Shown here one piece after another: positions 9,494-18,513 of a stretch of 61,477 bases of DNA. A program made the translations under genes and the position numbers. The stretch lies in contig FZRB01000026.1 in assembly GCA_900199595.1 (NCBI GenBank), forward strand, positions 1 through 61,477, read 5' to 3'. Every line of letters starts with the position of its first letter. The stretch's first letter is position 1. The notes under the pieces are model-generated. The model searched no databases and had not been told where the DNA came from. It saw nothing but the letters and a program-made list of their open reading frames with translations. Source of the stretch: Lachnospiraceae bacterium. GTDB lineage: Bacteria; Bacillota; Clostridia; Lachnospirales; Lachnospiraceae.

Positions 9494-9553
9494 AAAGGGG
9501 TTTTTTTATTAATTTGATGTATAACACGAAGCTATGCTGAGTGTCCCGCTCGT

Positions 9554-9734
9554 GTATTGTTGCGAACCTAAGAAAACGTTCACACAACTTCGCTGCTTCG
9601 CAGCTCTACCGCTTGCTTCGCAAGCAGTTGTGTGACCATTCTCTTAGATTCTTATGAATACAGAAAAACAGAAACGGCATATTGCAAGTAAACTTGCATA
9701 TGCCGTTTCTGTTTTTCTGTATTCGCAACAATAC
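9554..9734. repeat. 181-bp composite palindrome with cloverleaf-like nested inverted repeats
   Basis: The outer arms GTATTGTTGCGAA (9554-9566) and TTCGCAACAATAC (9722-9734) are perfect 13-bp inverted repeats. Inside is arm 1, 9568-9589 with 9626-9647 (19 of 22 bases paired), which itself encloses two small hairpins with TTC loops (9592-9604 and 9611-9625). Arm 2, 9657-9689 with 9692-9723, is a near-perfect 32-bp palindrome with one bulged base. Together they can fold into a four-helix cloverleaf on either DNA strand or in RNA. It lies directly after the rpsI stop codon at 9736, so the long hairpin may also end the rplM-rpsI transcript. The rest of 9494-9735 holds no gene that I can see. The element's identity is unknown. 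Confidence 0.8.
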
Positions 9735-9735
9735 T

Positions 9736-10131
9736 TTATCTCTTTGAGAACTGTGGCGCTCTTCTTGCACCTTTGAGTCCGTATTTCTTTCTTTCCTTCA
9801 TACGAGGATCTCTTGTAAGATATCCTGCCTTCTTAAGGATTGGTCTGTAATCTTCACTAGCCTCTGAAAGTGCTCTAGCAATACCATGTCTTATAGCACC
9901 AGCCTGACCTGTGAAACCACCACCGTATACGTTAACATTTACATCGAACTTTCCTTCTGTACCTGTTACTGCAAAAGGCTGTCTTACGATAACCTTAAGT
10001 GTTTCAAGACCAAAGTACTCTTCAATATCCTTCTTGTTAACTGTTATCTTACCTGTTCCCGGTGTTACATATACACGGGCAACAGAGCTTTTTCTTCTAC
10101 CTGTTCCATAATATCTTGTAGACTTTGCCAT
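9736..10131 (-). CDS. rpsI: 30S ribosomal protein S9
   Basis: The 131-residue protein has the family's ends: [14 protein letters not shown] at the start and the basic RRAPQFSKR tail, whose terminal arginine reaches into the P site of the small subunit. [19 protein letters not shown] near residue 70 is the conserved core. It follows rplM by 17 bases, the standard L13-S9 pair. The composite palindrome begins immediately after the stop. Confidence 0.97.
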   Translation of the reverse strand: MAKSTRYYGTGRRKSSVARVYVTPGTGKITVNKKDIEEYFGLETLKVIVRQPFAVTGTEGKFDVNVNVYGGGFTGQAGAIRHGIARALSEASEDYRPILKKAGYLTRDPRMKERKKYGLKGARRAPQFSKR

Positions 10132-10148
10132 TATAAGTTCCCTCCTTC

Positions 10149-10583
10149 TTAGTACTTGATCTCTAAGGTCTCAGGCTTCTGTGCCTGATGCTTATGATCC
10201 GGTCCTGCATATACAAAAAGTTTCTTGTACATCTGTCTTCCAAGAGGTCCCTTAGGAAGCATACCCTTAACAGCATGCTCTACAACAAATGTAGGGTCTT
10301 TCTCAAGCTTTTCTCTGAGTGTTGCAGACTTAAGTCCTCCAACATATCCAGAATGATGATAATAAACCTTGTCATTAAGTTTGTTACCTGATACTCTGAT
10401 CTTCTCAGCGTTAACAACGATAACATAATCACCTGTGTCAATGTGTGGTGTATAAGTTGGCTTATTCTTTCCTCTTAACACCTTTGCAACTTCTGATGCA
10501 AGACGTCCAAGTGTCTGTCCCTCTGCATCAACGATGTACCATTTTCTTTCAATGGTTGATGCTGTAGCCATGTAGCTCTTCAT
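10149..10583 (-). CDS. rplM: 50S ribosomal protein L13
   Basis: An early-assembly large-subunit protein of 144 residues; [18 protein letters not shown] near the start and [16 protein letters not shown] are diagnostic. I start it at ATG 10583, which has AGGAGGA 8-14 bases upstream and gives the usual L13 length. An in-frame upstream extension of 31 codons would cross that ribosome-binding site and the leader, and has no family similarity. Confidence 0.96.
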   Translation of the reverse strand: MKSYMATASTIERKWYIVDAEGQTLGRLASEVAKVLRGKNKPTYTPHIDTGDYVIVVNAEKIRVSGNKLNDKVYYHHSGYVGGLKSATLREKLEKDPTFVVEHAVKGMLPKGPLGRQMYKKLFVYAGPDHKHQAQKPETLEIKY

Positions 10584-10720
10584 CTTTTGTTCCTCCTTTT
10601 TTCCGGACAGCCTCACGACTGTTCCCTTCGTCTGCCAAACTATTTTGACAGAGTAGTCTACTCTGGTGTACTCCACCTATTTCGACTCCATTTGTTTCTG
10701 ACTGTGTTTCCCTGATATAA
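10584..10720 (-). promoter_or_regulatory. Possible structured leader of rplM-rpsI
   Basis: About 137 bases separate the upstream terminator from rplM. The minus strand contains a near-perfect palindrome GAGTAGACTACTC and further short complementary blocks near ACAGTCGTGAGGCTGT. Firmicutes L13 genes often carry an autoregulatory leader here, but I could not match a consensus by eye. Confidence 0.3.
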
Positions 10721-10722
10721 AA

Positions 10723-10770
10723 ACACCATAGGTCGCACAGAAGTTAATAATACTCCTTAACCTATGGTGT
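10723..10770 (-). terminator. Intrinsic terminator after the diguanylate cyclase gene
   Basis: ACACCATAGGT (10723-10733) pairs perfectly with ACCTATGGTGT (10760-10770), and TTTTTAT follows on the minus strand. It separates the diguanylate cyclase transcript from rplM-rpsI. Confidence 0.8.
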
Positions 10771-10801
10771 GTCAATCACTTTTTTATTTATTTGCTGATT
10801 T

Positions 10802-12175
10802 TCAGGCACTTTTCTCGTTACCAAAAAATGTAACGCCGCATCTGCCATTTTTCTTTGTTTCATAAAGAGCTGTATCCGCTCTCTTAAACATATCGCTTAC
10901 ATTAAGACCTATCCTTCCAAAGGCAACTCCAACGCTGCACGAAACAGGAGGATTATCATTTTCATCGGAAACGGATAACTTCTCATTTATCATATTTATC
11001 TTTCTGGCTATGAGATCCTTCATGCTAGAGTCGGACCTTATCATTATAACCGCAAACTCATCTCCGCCTATACGACATATATAATCCTGAGTACGAAAGC
11101 TGTTGAATATAGTTTTTGCCGCCTTCTTTAATACCTCATCTCCTACATCATGTCCATGTGTATCATTTATCGATTTGAATTCATCCAGATCAATGATCAG
11201 AAGTGTGGAAGTTTCCATATCTACATTCTGCAGAAGAAACTCATAACCTCTCCTGTTATAAAGACCTGTCAGCTTATCATGAGTAGCTTCATGACCCAGC
11301 TTCTTCTTACTTTCGATATTGGTATAATACATCAGGTTATAATTCTTTGCCAGAAATCTTATCTCATAAGCGCCATTTACCGGTATTTCCTCTTCTTTAC
11401 GCATAAAAGCCACGCACTTATTAAGCGGTCGAAATACAAGAACTGATGTTACTATTACGATTCCAAGAACTATAAATATAAGCAACACTGTTAATAAATG
11501 TTCTATAAATACCTGACCATGGAGCTTATCCGCCATCTCAATCTGTTCTTTATCAATTTCCGATTCAAGATTAGCCAGACAGGCATCCATATCTGAGGAA
11601 ATATTATTCTTGGAATTCAGATATTCATCATTGAACATTAACTCACACGCTTTATTTTTCTTACCCTCTTCAGATAATGCGTCATCCTCAGCAGAAAGAA
11701 CGACATTTCTTACAGCCTCCGGATAAGCTTGTAGATCAAAACCATATCCTTCAACTGCCAGTCTTGCCGCATAATACTCAACATCCATCAATTTCACAGA
11801 TTCATCCATTGCTTCTTTAAGCTCTTTGTATGAATTTGCATTATCATGATACTGTTTTATATCCTCAAGAGCTCTCTCACGTCTTTTGGTCTCAAATGCT
11901 TCTTTAAAATAATTATCCAGATAGAGTTTCTTTCCCGAAACAACAAAACAGCGCATCTGTTCTGTAAGATAATCAGAAGCAATCTGAAGATTATAAGCAT
12001 CCTTTCTCAAGGTAAGCAGTTTACTTGTAGCATCTTTAGTTTCATTATATATTGAATTAGTCATCTGCATGGCAACAAACAATATCAATGAAACAAATAT
12101 AGCAACAATCAACATTACGGTATTCAGTTTTCTGATTGGAACTCCTCTTTTTTTCAAACTTTCAAGGTTTTTCAT
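10802..12175 (-). CDS. Membrane-bound diguanylate cyclase (GGDEF)
   Basis: Makes c-di-GMP from two GTP. The 457-residue protein has an N-terminal membrane helix (about 19-40), an extracytoplasmic helical sensor region (about 41-220), a second membrane helix (about 228-250) and a cytoplasmic GGDEF domain (about 290-450). The active site RIGGDEF is intact, DLDEFKSINDTHGHDVGD supplies substrate contacts, and RTQD five residues before GGDEF matches the RxxD product-inhibition site. It should therefore be active and feedback-regulated. The external ligand is unknown. It has its own terminator; a 58-base gap separates it from trxB. Confidence 0.92.
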   Translation of the reverse strand: MKNLESLKKRGVPIRKLNTVMLIVAIFVSLILFVAMQMTNSIYNETKDATSKLLTLRKDAYNLQIASDYLTEQMRCFVVSGKKLYLDNYFKEAFETKRRERALEDIKQYHDNANSYKELKEAMDESVKLMDVEYYAARLAVEGYGFDLQAYPEAVRNVVLSAEDDALSEEGKKNKACELMFNDEYLNSKNNISSDMDACLANLESEIDKEQIEMADKLHGQVFIEHLLTVLLIFIVLGIVIVTSVLVFRPLNKCVAFMRKEEEIPVNGAYEIRFLAKNYNLMYYTNIESKKKLGHEATHDKLTGLYNRRGYEFLLQNVDMETSTLLIIDLDEFKSINDTHGHDVGDEVLKKAAKTIFNSFRTQDYICRIGGDEFAVIMIRSDSSMKDLIARKINMINEKLSVSDENDNPPVSCSVGVAFGRIGLNVSDMFKRADTALYETKKNGRCGVTFFGNEKSA

Positions 12176-12233
12176 AGCACTTATAACTCATTATATATAA
12201 ATAGTATACAAACCACCTTTTAGAATCTTGGAA

Positions 12234-13136
12234 TTACCTCAAATAATCACAGGCTCCTATAGCTGCATAAGCACCATCTGAGCACGCAGTTGCAACCTGA
12301 CGAAGGGTTTTACTGCAGCAGTCTCCCGCCACAAAAAGCCCCGGTGTCTTAGTATGACAGATATTCTGTGGTACAAAGTATCCTCTCTCATCCAGCTCCG
12401 CCAGTGAGGCAAATGCCCCATTCTCCGGTACAAGACCCACTGCTAAGAATACTCCGTCACATTTAGCTACTTTGGCAGCTCCGTCTTCTTCGTAGCTTAC
12501 CCCGGTGATCGCTCCGTTTTCTGTCTCATATCCAAGTATTTTTGTGCCTACATGGGTTTCAACATTATCCCTGGTGATCACCACATCCTGAATCTTCTTA
12601 TCTGCAGTGAAGAACGGCATATCCTGAAGAATAGTCAGATGACCGACTATATCCACCAGAAGGCTTGATTCTACAAATGCGGAATTACCTCCACCTATCA
12701 TAACAACAGTCTTATCGCGGTAAAAATCTCCATCACAGACTGCACAGAAACTGATACCATTTCCGATCAGCTCCTCCTCACCCTCAAGTCCGAGAGTTCT
12801 GTGGGTTGTACCTGTTGCAAGTATAACGGTCTTTCCTTCGTAGCTTCCACCCTCTTCTGTATTAACCGTGAAAACATCTTCGGATTTTTCCACAGAGGTT
12901 ACATTTTCCAGAGTGACCTCAGCGCCCTGACCCATGGCCTGATCCAGGAGCTTGTCTGCAAATGTATCTCCGCTGATTGAATCAAAACCAGGGATGTTTT
13001 CAACCTTAGGTGAGTTAACTATCTGACCGCCAAAAACTGATTTTTCTATAACAAATACGGACTTACCATTCCGAAGTCCGTATATTGCTGCGGTGAGCCC
13101 CGCAGGGCCGCCGCCTACTATAATAATATCGTACAT
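12234..13136 (-). CDS. trxB: Thioredoxin reductase
   Basis: A 300-residue FAD/NADPH flavoenzyme. GGGPAGLTAAIYG at residues 8-20 is the FAD Rossmann motif, CAVCDG near residue 132 is the redox CxxC, GGGNSAFVES near 151 binds NADPH, and GLFVAGDC near 270 closes the FAD site. It starts 12 bases after the stop of nrdD, whose C-terminus carries a thioredoxin-like domain, so it probably reduces that domain and thereby drives ribonucleotide reduction. It may also serve as the cell's general thioredoxin reductase. Confidence 0.93.
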   Translation of the reverse strand: MYDIIIVGGGPAGLTAAIYGLRNGKSVFVIEKSVFGGQIVNSPKVENIPGFDSISGDTFADKLLDQAMGQGAEVTLENVTSVEKSEDVFTVNTEEGGSYEGKTVILATGTTHRTLGLEGEEELIGNGISFCAVCDGDFYRDKTVVMIGGGNSAFVESSLLVDIVGHLTILQDMPFFTADKKIQDVVITRDNVETHVGTKILGYETENGAITGVSYEEDGAAKVAKCDGVFLAVGLVPENGAFASLAELDERGYFVPQNICHTKTPGLFVAGDCCSKTLRQVATACSDGAYAAIGACDYLR

Positions 13137-13148
13137 ATATTATTCCTC

Positions 13149-15572
13149 TTATGCGCTGTGAGCCTTAAGCCATTCAGCTGCTGCATTGTCTCCAACATAT
13201 CTTGTTCCATCCGGATCAATGATTGTAGGTGTCTGCTGGATACCAAGCTCTCTTGCTATATCCATATTTTCTGAGCAGTTTACTTCGCTATACTGAACCT
13301 TTGCAAGCTTGAATCTCTGCTCAGCGCCCTTACATTTAGGGCAGTGATCCTTTACATACATAACAGGAATTCCTGCTTCGGAAGTTCCACCACTAACTGT
13401 TTCACTCTTAGCAATTACAGGTTCTTCTGCATTATCTGCTTCTTTAGCACTTTCCGGTGCTGTATATTCAGCAACCTTCATAGGTCCCTCATGTGTAAGC
13501 TTGCTTACCATGATATCATATTCTCTACGATCCATATATTCCTGAGTCTTACCATCATTCCAGTTCTGGATAGGACGATAGTAACCTGTTATACGGCTGT
13601 AAACCTCTGTCTTCTCGCCGCAGTCAGGACATACATAAACTTCACCTGTGATATAACCATGATTCTTACATACTGAATATGTAGGTGACATGGTGTAGTA
13701 AGGCAGTCTGTAATTCTCAGCTATCTTACGAACGAGTGTAGCTGCTGACTTCCAGTCAGGAAGCTTCTCGCCGAGGAATGCATGGAATACTGTACCTGAT
13801 GTATAAAGTGTCTGAAGTGTATCCTGTACATCAAGTGCTGTAAATATATCCTCTGTATATCCAACAGGGAGATGTGATGAATTTGTATAGTATGGTGTAC
13901 CATTTTCATTTGCTGTAATGATCTCAGGGTAACGCTCCTTATCATGCTTAGCAAAACGATAGGTTGTTGACTCAGCAGGTGTAGCCTCAAGGTTATAGAG
14001 ATCACCATACTGCTCCTGATAATCGCTGAGGCGCTCTCTCATATGATTAAGAACCTTTGCAGCAAATTCCTGAGTTTCTTTATTTGTAAGATCCTTATGA
14101 AGCCATTTAGCATTAAGGCCTACTTCGTTCATACCGATAAGACCTATAGTTGAGAAATGGTTATTAAAGGTTCCCAGATATCTCTTTGTATATGGATAGA
14201 GTCCTGACTCAAGAAGCTTTGTGATAACTGTTCTCTTTGTCTTAAGTGATCTAGCGGATATATCCATAAGTCTGTCAAGACGAGTAAAGAAATCTGTCTC
14301 GTCATTAGCCAGATAAGCTATACGTGGAAGGTTGATTGTAACAACTCCCACTGATCCTGTTGATTCTCCACTTCCGAAGAAACCACCGGATTTCTTACGA
14401 AGTTCTCTAAGGTCAAGACGAAGTCTGCAGCACATACTACGAACATCGCTTGGCTCCATATCTGAGTTGATATAGTTTGAGAAGTAAGGTGTACCATACT
14501 TAGCTGTCATCTCAAAGAGAAGCTTATTGTTCTCTGTCTCATCCCAGTTAAAGTTCTTTGTTATAGAATATGTTGGAATAGGATACTGGAATCCACGGCC
14601 GTTGGCATCACCCTCGATCATGATCTCGATAAATGCCTTGTTGACCATATCCATTTCCTTCTGACAGTCACCATAAGTAAAGTCAACCTGCTTTCCACCT
14701 ACCCAGCAGTTTTCTTCCTTCATATCATTAGGAACAACCCAGTCCAGGGTAATATTTGTGAAAGGTGACTGTGTACCCCATCTTGAAGGTGTATTAACAC
14801 CAAAGATGAAGGACTGTATGCACTGTTTAACCTCTTTCTGTGTAAGATTATCTATCTTTACGAAAGGAGCAAGATATGTATCGAATGAAGAGAATGCCTG
14901 AGCTCCTGCCCATTCATTCTGCATAATGCCAAGGAAGTTAACCATCTGGTTACAAAGTGTAGACAGATGTCCTGCAGGAGCAGATGTGATCTTACCCGGA
15001 ACACCGCCGAGTCCCTCCTGGATAAGCTGCTTAAGTGACCATCCTGCACAATAACCTGTAAGCATGCTGAGATCATGGATGTGGATTGCTGCACTTCTGT
15101 GAGCGTCAGCTATCTCCTGATCATAGATCTCACTGAGCCAGTAATTAGCTGTGATAGCTCCTGAGTTAGACAGAATAAGTCCACCAACACTATATGTTAC
15201 GGTTGAGTTTTCCTTTACACGCCAATCATTAATCTCAAGATAATTATCAACTATATCCTTATAGTTGAGCATAGCACTCTTGACATTACGTACCTTCTCA
15301 CGCTGTTTACGATAAAGGATGTATGCCTTTGCTACATCTGTGTAGCCTGCTTCTGAAAGGATTTTCTCTGCGCTGTCCTGGATATCCTCAACAGAAATGA
15401 CATCATTTTTTATCTTTTCTTCAAAATCACTAGTAACACGAAGGGCAAGCATATCGATCACACTTGGATGATACTGCTTCTCACATGCGATAAATGCCTT
15501 CTCTATAGCTGCACTTATCTTTGATACATCAAAATCAACATTGACCCCATCACGTTTTACTACTCGGTACAT
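13149..15572 (-). CDS. nrdD: Anaerobic (class III) ribonucleoside-triphosphate reductase fused to a C-terminal thioredoxin/glutaredoxin-like domain
   Basis: Makes dNTPs under anaerobic conditions using a glycyl radical. Residues 1-95 form an ATP-cone regulatory domain (MYRVVKRDGVNVDFDVSKI). The catalytic barrel follows, with YGTPYFSNYINS and MCCRLRLD. CKNHGY..CPDCG near residue 640 is the zinc site, and RITGYYRP about 20 residues later carries the radical glycine. The last 80 residues add a redoxin fold with CPKC and a cis-proline loop (QQTPTI). The fused domain and the adjacent trxB suggest electrons come from NADPH via TrxB rather than from formate; this is inference. Putative NrdR boxes lie upstream at 15673-15714. 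Confidence 0.94.
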   Translation of the reverse strand: MYRVVKRDGVNVDFDVSKISAAIEKAFIACEKQYHPSVIDMLALRVTSDFEEKIKNDVISVEDIQDSAEKILSEAGYTDVAKAYILYRKQREKVRNVKSAMLNYKDIVDNYLEINDWRVKENSTVTYSVGGLILSNSGAITANYWLSEIYDQEIADAHRSAAIHIHDLSMLTGYCAGWSLKQLIQEGLGGVPGKITSAPAGHLSTLCNQMVNFLGIMQNEWAGAQAFSSFDTYLAPFVKIDNLTQKEVKQCIQSFIFGVNTPSRWGTQSPFTNITLDWVVPNDMKEENCWVGGKQVDFTYGDCQKEMDMVNKAFIEIMIEGDANGRGFQYPIPTYSITKNFNWDETENNKLLFEMTAKYGTPYFSNYINSDMEPSDVRSMCCRLRLDLRELRKKSGGFFGSGESTGSVGVVTINLPRIAYLANDETDFFTRLDRLMDISARSLKTKRTVITKLLESGLYPYTKRYLGTFNNHFSTIGLIGMNEVGLNAKWLHKDLTNKETQEFAAKVLNHMRERLSDYQEQYGDLYNLEATPAESTTYRFAKHDKERYPEIITANENGTPYYTNSSHLPVGYTEDIFTALDVQDTLQTLYTSGTVFHAFLGEKLPDWKSAATLVRKIAENYRLPYYTMSPTYSVCKNHGYITGEVYVCPDCGEKTEVYSRITGYYRPIQNWNDGKTQEYMDRREYDIMVSKLTHEGPMKVAEYTAPESAKEADNAEEPVIAKSETVSGGTSEAGIPVMYVKDHCPKCKGAEQRFKLAKVQYSEVNCSENMDIARELGIQQTPTIIDPDGTRYVGDNAAAEWLKAHSA

Positions 15573-15672
15573 TAATAGTTCCTCCCCTAAAATAATTTAT
15601 TTATATTCGTTCATTAATATTTCCTTTTATAAAGGCTCGTAAGTAAGATAGTATCACAAAATAAAAAAAAGT

Positions 15673-15714
15673 CAATATCTAGTATTCAATTTTTTGGTCA
15701 AATACTAGATATTG
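15673..15714. promoter_or_regulatory. Pair of candidate NrdR boxes upstream of nrdD
   Basis: CAATATCTAGTATT (15673-15686) and its exact reverse complement AATACTAGATATTG (15701-15714) are separated by 14 bases. Each resembles the AT-rich NrdR box (ACAcWATATnTnGTgT type), and NrdR normally binds two boxes in phase in front of ribonucleotide-reductase genes. The start-to-start spacing is 28 bases, slightly under three helical turns. They sit in the 178-base gap between nrdG and nrdD. Confidence 0.55.
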
Positions 15715-15750
15715 TACATATTGAATAAATCGTTTTACGGTTTTTCTTGA

Positions 15751-16479
15751 TTAAAAGCCCCTCAGTTCGGCATTTTTTACATATGGCCTCACTATATCCA
15801 GGAATACTCCCATCTCTTCTTTGGTGTATCCCTCCAGACCGGCATATGGCACCGTCTCCCTGTCCACAAAGCCCTGGAGATAGTATCTGTCTGCACCTTT
15901 TATAAGCTCAGCTATCCCCGGAAATGAATCCTCATCATGGAACTGCCTGACAACAGTAGTTCTGAATTCATATCCAAATTTTGCTGCAGTTCCTGATGCC
16001 CCATCATTTTCATTTCCGCCGTTACTGATCAGATAGGCAATGCTTTCCTTTATCTTTGATATATCAAAGCCCGGAAGGCCAATGGTCTCACCATATCTCT
16101 CCGGGGAGTTTTTAACATCCATTGCCACATAATCCACAAGCCCGGCATCTGTTATTTCCTTCAGCCTGTCCGGATGATTTCCATTTGTATCCAACTTGAT
16201 CAGAAACCCCATGTCTCTTATTTTTTTAATTATTTCTGCAAGATCGTTTCTCAAAAGAGGCTCACCACCTGTAAACGCTACACCGTCCAGAAGTCCTTTC
16301 CTGCCTTCAAGGAACTTAAAAAGCTCGTTTTCATCCATGATCGCAGGGGCAGAAGCATCCACCAGCTCCCAGTTATGACAGAATGGACACCTCATATCAC
16401 ATCCACCGAGAAAAACCGTGCAGGCAACCTTTCCGGGAAAATCAAGCAATGTCATTTTTTGCAGTCCATGTATATTCAT
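15751..16479 (-). CDS. nrdG: Anaerobic ribonucleotide reductase activating protein (radical SAM, NrdG2 type)
   Basis: Installs the glycyl radical on NrdD using S-adenosylmethionine and a [4Fe-4S] cluster. CDMRCPFCHN (residues 28-37) is the CxxxCxxC cluster motif, VAFTGGEPLL near residue 67 binds SAM, and LDFPGKVACTVFLGGC precedes the motif as in this activase class. At 242 residues it is longer than E. coli NrdG (about 154) and fits the NrdG2 subfamily. It lies upstream of nrdD on the same strand, with the candidate NrdR boxes between them, so nrdD also has its own promoter. Confidence 0.9.
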   Translation of the reverse strand: MNIHGLQKMTLLDFPGKVACTVFLGGCDMRCPFCHNWELVDASAPAIMDENELFKFLEGRKGLLDGVAFTGGEPLLRNDLAEIIKKIRDMGFLIKLDTNGNHPDRLKEITDAGLVDYVAMDVKNSPERYGETIGLPGFDISKIKESIAYLISNGGNENDGASGTAAKFGYEFRTTVVRQFHDEDSFPGIAELIKGADRYYLQGFVDRETVPYAGLEGYTKEEMGVFLDIVRPYVKNAELRGF

Positions 16480-16530
16480 CTTCTATCCTTTCGCATTTAA
16501 ATCAGAACAAAGAGTGTCGCCACTTATTCA

Positions 16531-17205
16531 TTATATTCCAAGAGCTGCCTTTGCCAGCTCGTCAGCCTTATCATTTCCGGGATTACCCGAATGTCCCTTA
16601 ACCTTATGAAAATGTACCTCAAGCCTGTCTCTCACTGAGTCATAATAGCTCTTGTATGCTTTAGTACCTTCCTTATTGGTCTTCCAGAGTCCCAGAGCCC
16701 ACTTTTCTATTCCTTCATAATCGAAATATATATCAATACTTGCTATCCCATTATCAATGCAGTACTGCATAGCATGCATGGAGCCTTCGATTTCTCCGGC
16801 CACATTTCTCATGGTACTCAGTTCTTCATCATAGAAGCTTTCTGATATCTCGGTCAAATTACCATTATAAAGAAGTATCACTCCACATGCATATCTTCCG
16901 GTAGAAATATCATAGCTTCCGTCTACATAAGCGACTGCCTGTGATTCTCTGCTTTTTTCAAGACAATCCAGCAGACTGTCCGATGGTCCTGACACTTCAG
17001 GTGTTTCAGGAACTTCATTTGCAACATCATGAAAACTTTCTGTTATGAAGCCATTTCCCATAAAGGACTCTGCATCCTCAAGCAGCTTGAAGCTCTTATA
17101 AACCGCTCCGGGAAATCCGTGTACATTTTCCTTACACTCACCCCAGGTGGTATATATTCCGGGCACCAGTCCCTTCTTTACTGCATAATATTTCTTGTCA
17201 CTCAT
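16531..17205 (-). CDS. Ribonuclease H1 with N-terminal viroplasmin-like hybrid-binding domain
   Basis: Degrades RNA in RNA-DNA hybrids. Residues 3-50 (YAVKKGLVPGIYTTW..VHGFPGAVYKSF) form the small hybrid-binding domain shared with eukaryotic RNase H1 and caulimovirus protein VI. Residues about 90-224 form the RNase H fold with the acidic catalytic set in YVDGSYD, AGEIEG, YFDYEGI and GNDKADELA. The start is ATG 17205; the codon before it is TTG, and an AGAGGA overlapping the stop of the upstream carboxypeptidase gene serves as ribosome-binding site, so the two are translationally coupled. Confidence 0.9.
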   Translation of the reverse strand: MSDKKYYAVKKGLVPGIYTTWGECKENVHGFPGAVYKSFKLLEDAESFMGNGFITESFHDVANEVPETPEVSGPSDSLLDCLEKSRESQAVAYVDGSYDISTGRYACGVILLYNGNLTEISESFYDEELSTMRNVAGEIEGSMHAMQYCIDNGIASIDIYFDYEGIEKWALGLWKTNKEGTKAYKSYYDSVRDRLEVHFHKVKGHSGNPGNDKADELAKAALGI

Positions 17206-17217
17206 CAAATGATTCCT

Positions 17218-18423
17218 CTACTTAAATATATACTTTATATTTATGTTATTCCCCTCAGCCTCAATTTCTGCCAGGCTTCCGCAGACAATAGGCATCATCG
17301 GTGGCAGATGACCTATATCCAGATCCATGATGACCGGTACATTTAGCTCACCGATTATATCAGTCACAGCATTATACTGATTTACTCCAAGAGCTTCCTC
17401 GCCGAAATGAAGCGGTCTTCCCATCAGAAATCCCTTTGCATATTTAAACCAGCCTGCTTCTCGCATCTGCCAAAGGGCTCTTCTCATGGAAAGCATATCC
17501 AGGTCGCAGGATTCGATGAACCAGATAATTCCGTCGTCCTTATATTTCTCCAGAAACTCATTAACCTTATCGTACTTTGTACCCACCAGAAGGTTAAGCA
17601 GATCGAGACAGCCTCCAAGAAGACGACCTTTCAGTTTTATACTGTATTTATAATCATCACCGGATACTATGTCGGATGAAAGCTCAGTAGATACAGAATT
17701 GGATTTATTATCTGAGGAGATTTTATCCGGCAGGAAATAATTAAATACAGTTCTCTCATTTACCTGATAAGGCTCCAGCGGATCCGGTTCAGTGTTTTCT
17801 TCAATGTTTTCTTCAATGTTTTCTTCAACGTATTCTTCAGTTATATCCTCAGGGTTTTTCTCCTCATCCTTCTCCCAGAGATCATATCCGGAAACTCTGT
17901 CTAACTTACCTGTAATAAGCTTAAATGCGTCATCTATGGATTCATGCCAGGGCACTCTTCCGAAGGCCGGGGCACAGGGACCGTATATAGCAGCTGTATC
18001 CGCCAGAACTGCTGAAAGAAAAACATAATTCGTATTATCAGAATATCCCATATACCACTTGGGGCGGCTGTTCTTAATTGCCTCAAAGTCCATGAAAGGA
18101 ACCACTTCACACATCAGTTCACCACCACCGCAGGTTATGATCACATCAGAATCATTAAAAGTACTGATATAGTCTTTATTATCATTAGAAGATTTTTCTG
18201 CCATGGCAGCATTCAGTTCAGCCCCGCATTCCGACGGTTTATTACTGATTCCGATGCCACAGTCACTGTAGCAGTTCGGTCCCAGCCAGGTCTTATAGCC
18301 CATATCAGTAAATATTTTTATCGCATTTTCAAATCTGCTTTTATATGGTTCTATGGCACATCCGAAAGAAGGAGCAATAAAACCAATAGTTCCCCCATTT
18401 TTTAAAGGTTCAGGATATCTCAT
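17218..18423 (-). CDS. LD-carboxypeptidase / MccF-like serine peptidase (family S66)
   Basis: S66 peptidases cleave the L,D bond of murein tetrapeptides or inactivate microcin-C-like nucleotidyl peptides. The nucleophile lies in YMGYSDNTN, the Glu in WFIESCDLD and the His in MGRPLHFGEE, so the Ser-Glu-His triad appears complete. Between the halves is an acidic insert built from an EENI-like four-residue unit, encoded by a 12-bp tandem repeat near 17790-17835. I choose ATG 18423 (about 401 residues) because GGAGG lies 7-11 bases upstream; a longer reading adds 19 unrelated residues. Cytoplasmic recycling enzyme or immunity-type enzyme cannot be told apart by eye. Confidence 0.85.
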   Translation of the reverse strand: MRYPEPLKNGGTIGFIAPSFGCAIEPYKSRFENAIKIFTDMGYKTWLGPNCYSDCGIGISNKPSECGAELNAAMAEKSSNDNKDYISTFNDSDVIITCGGGELMCEVVPFMDFEAIKNSRPKWYMGYSDNTNYVFLSAVLADTAAIYGPCAPAFGRVPWHESIDDAFKLITGKLDRVSGYDLWEKDEEKNPEDITEEYVEENIEENIEENTEPDPLEPYQVNERTVFNYFLPDKISSDNKSNSVSTELSSDIVSGDDYKYSIKLKGRLLGGCLDLLNLLVGTKYDKVNEFLEKYKDDGIIWFIESCDLDMLSMRRALWQMREAGWFKYAKGFLMGRPLHFGEEALGVNQYNAVTDIIGELNVPVIMDLDIGHLPPMMPIVCGSLAEIEAEGNNINIKYIFK

Positions 18424-18513
18424 ACTCTTACCTCCAGCAAATAATTCTTCAGTCATCATCGCTGACTGATAGTGTAACATATTTCTATTAATACCGCATC
18501 GGATTTTTGTTCA

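Noticed and set aside
9591-9647. tRNA-like cloverleaf at the composite palindrome
   Set aside because: No T-arm consensus, no acceptor-stem geometry and helices much too long for a tRNA.
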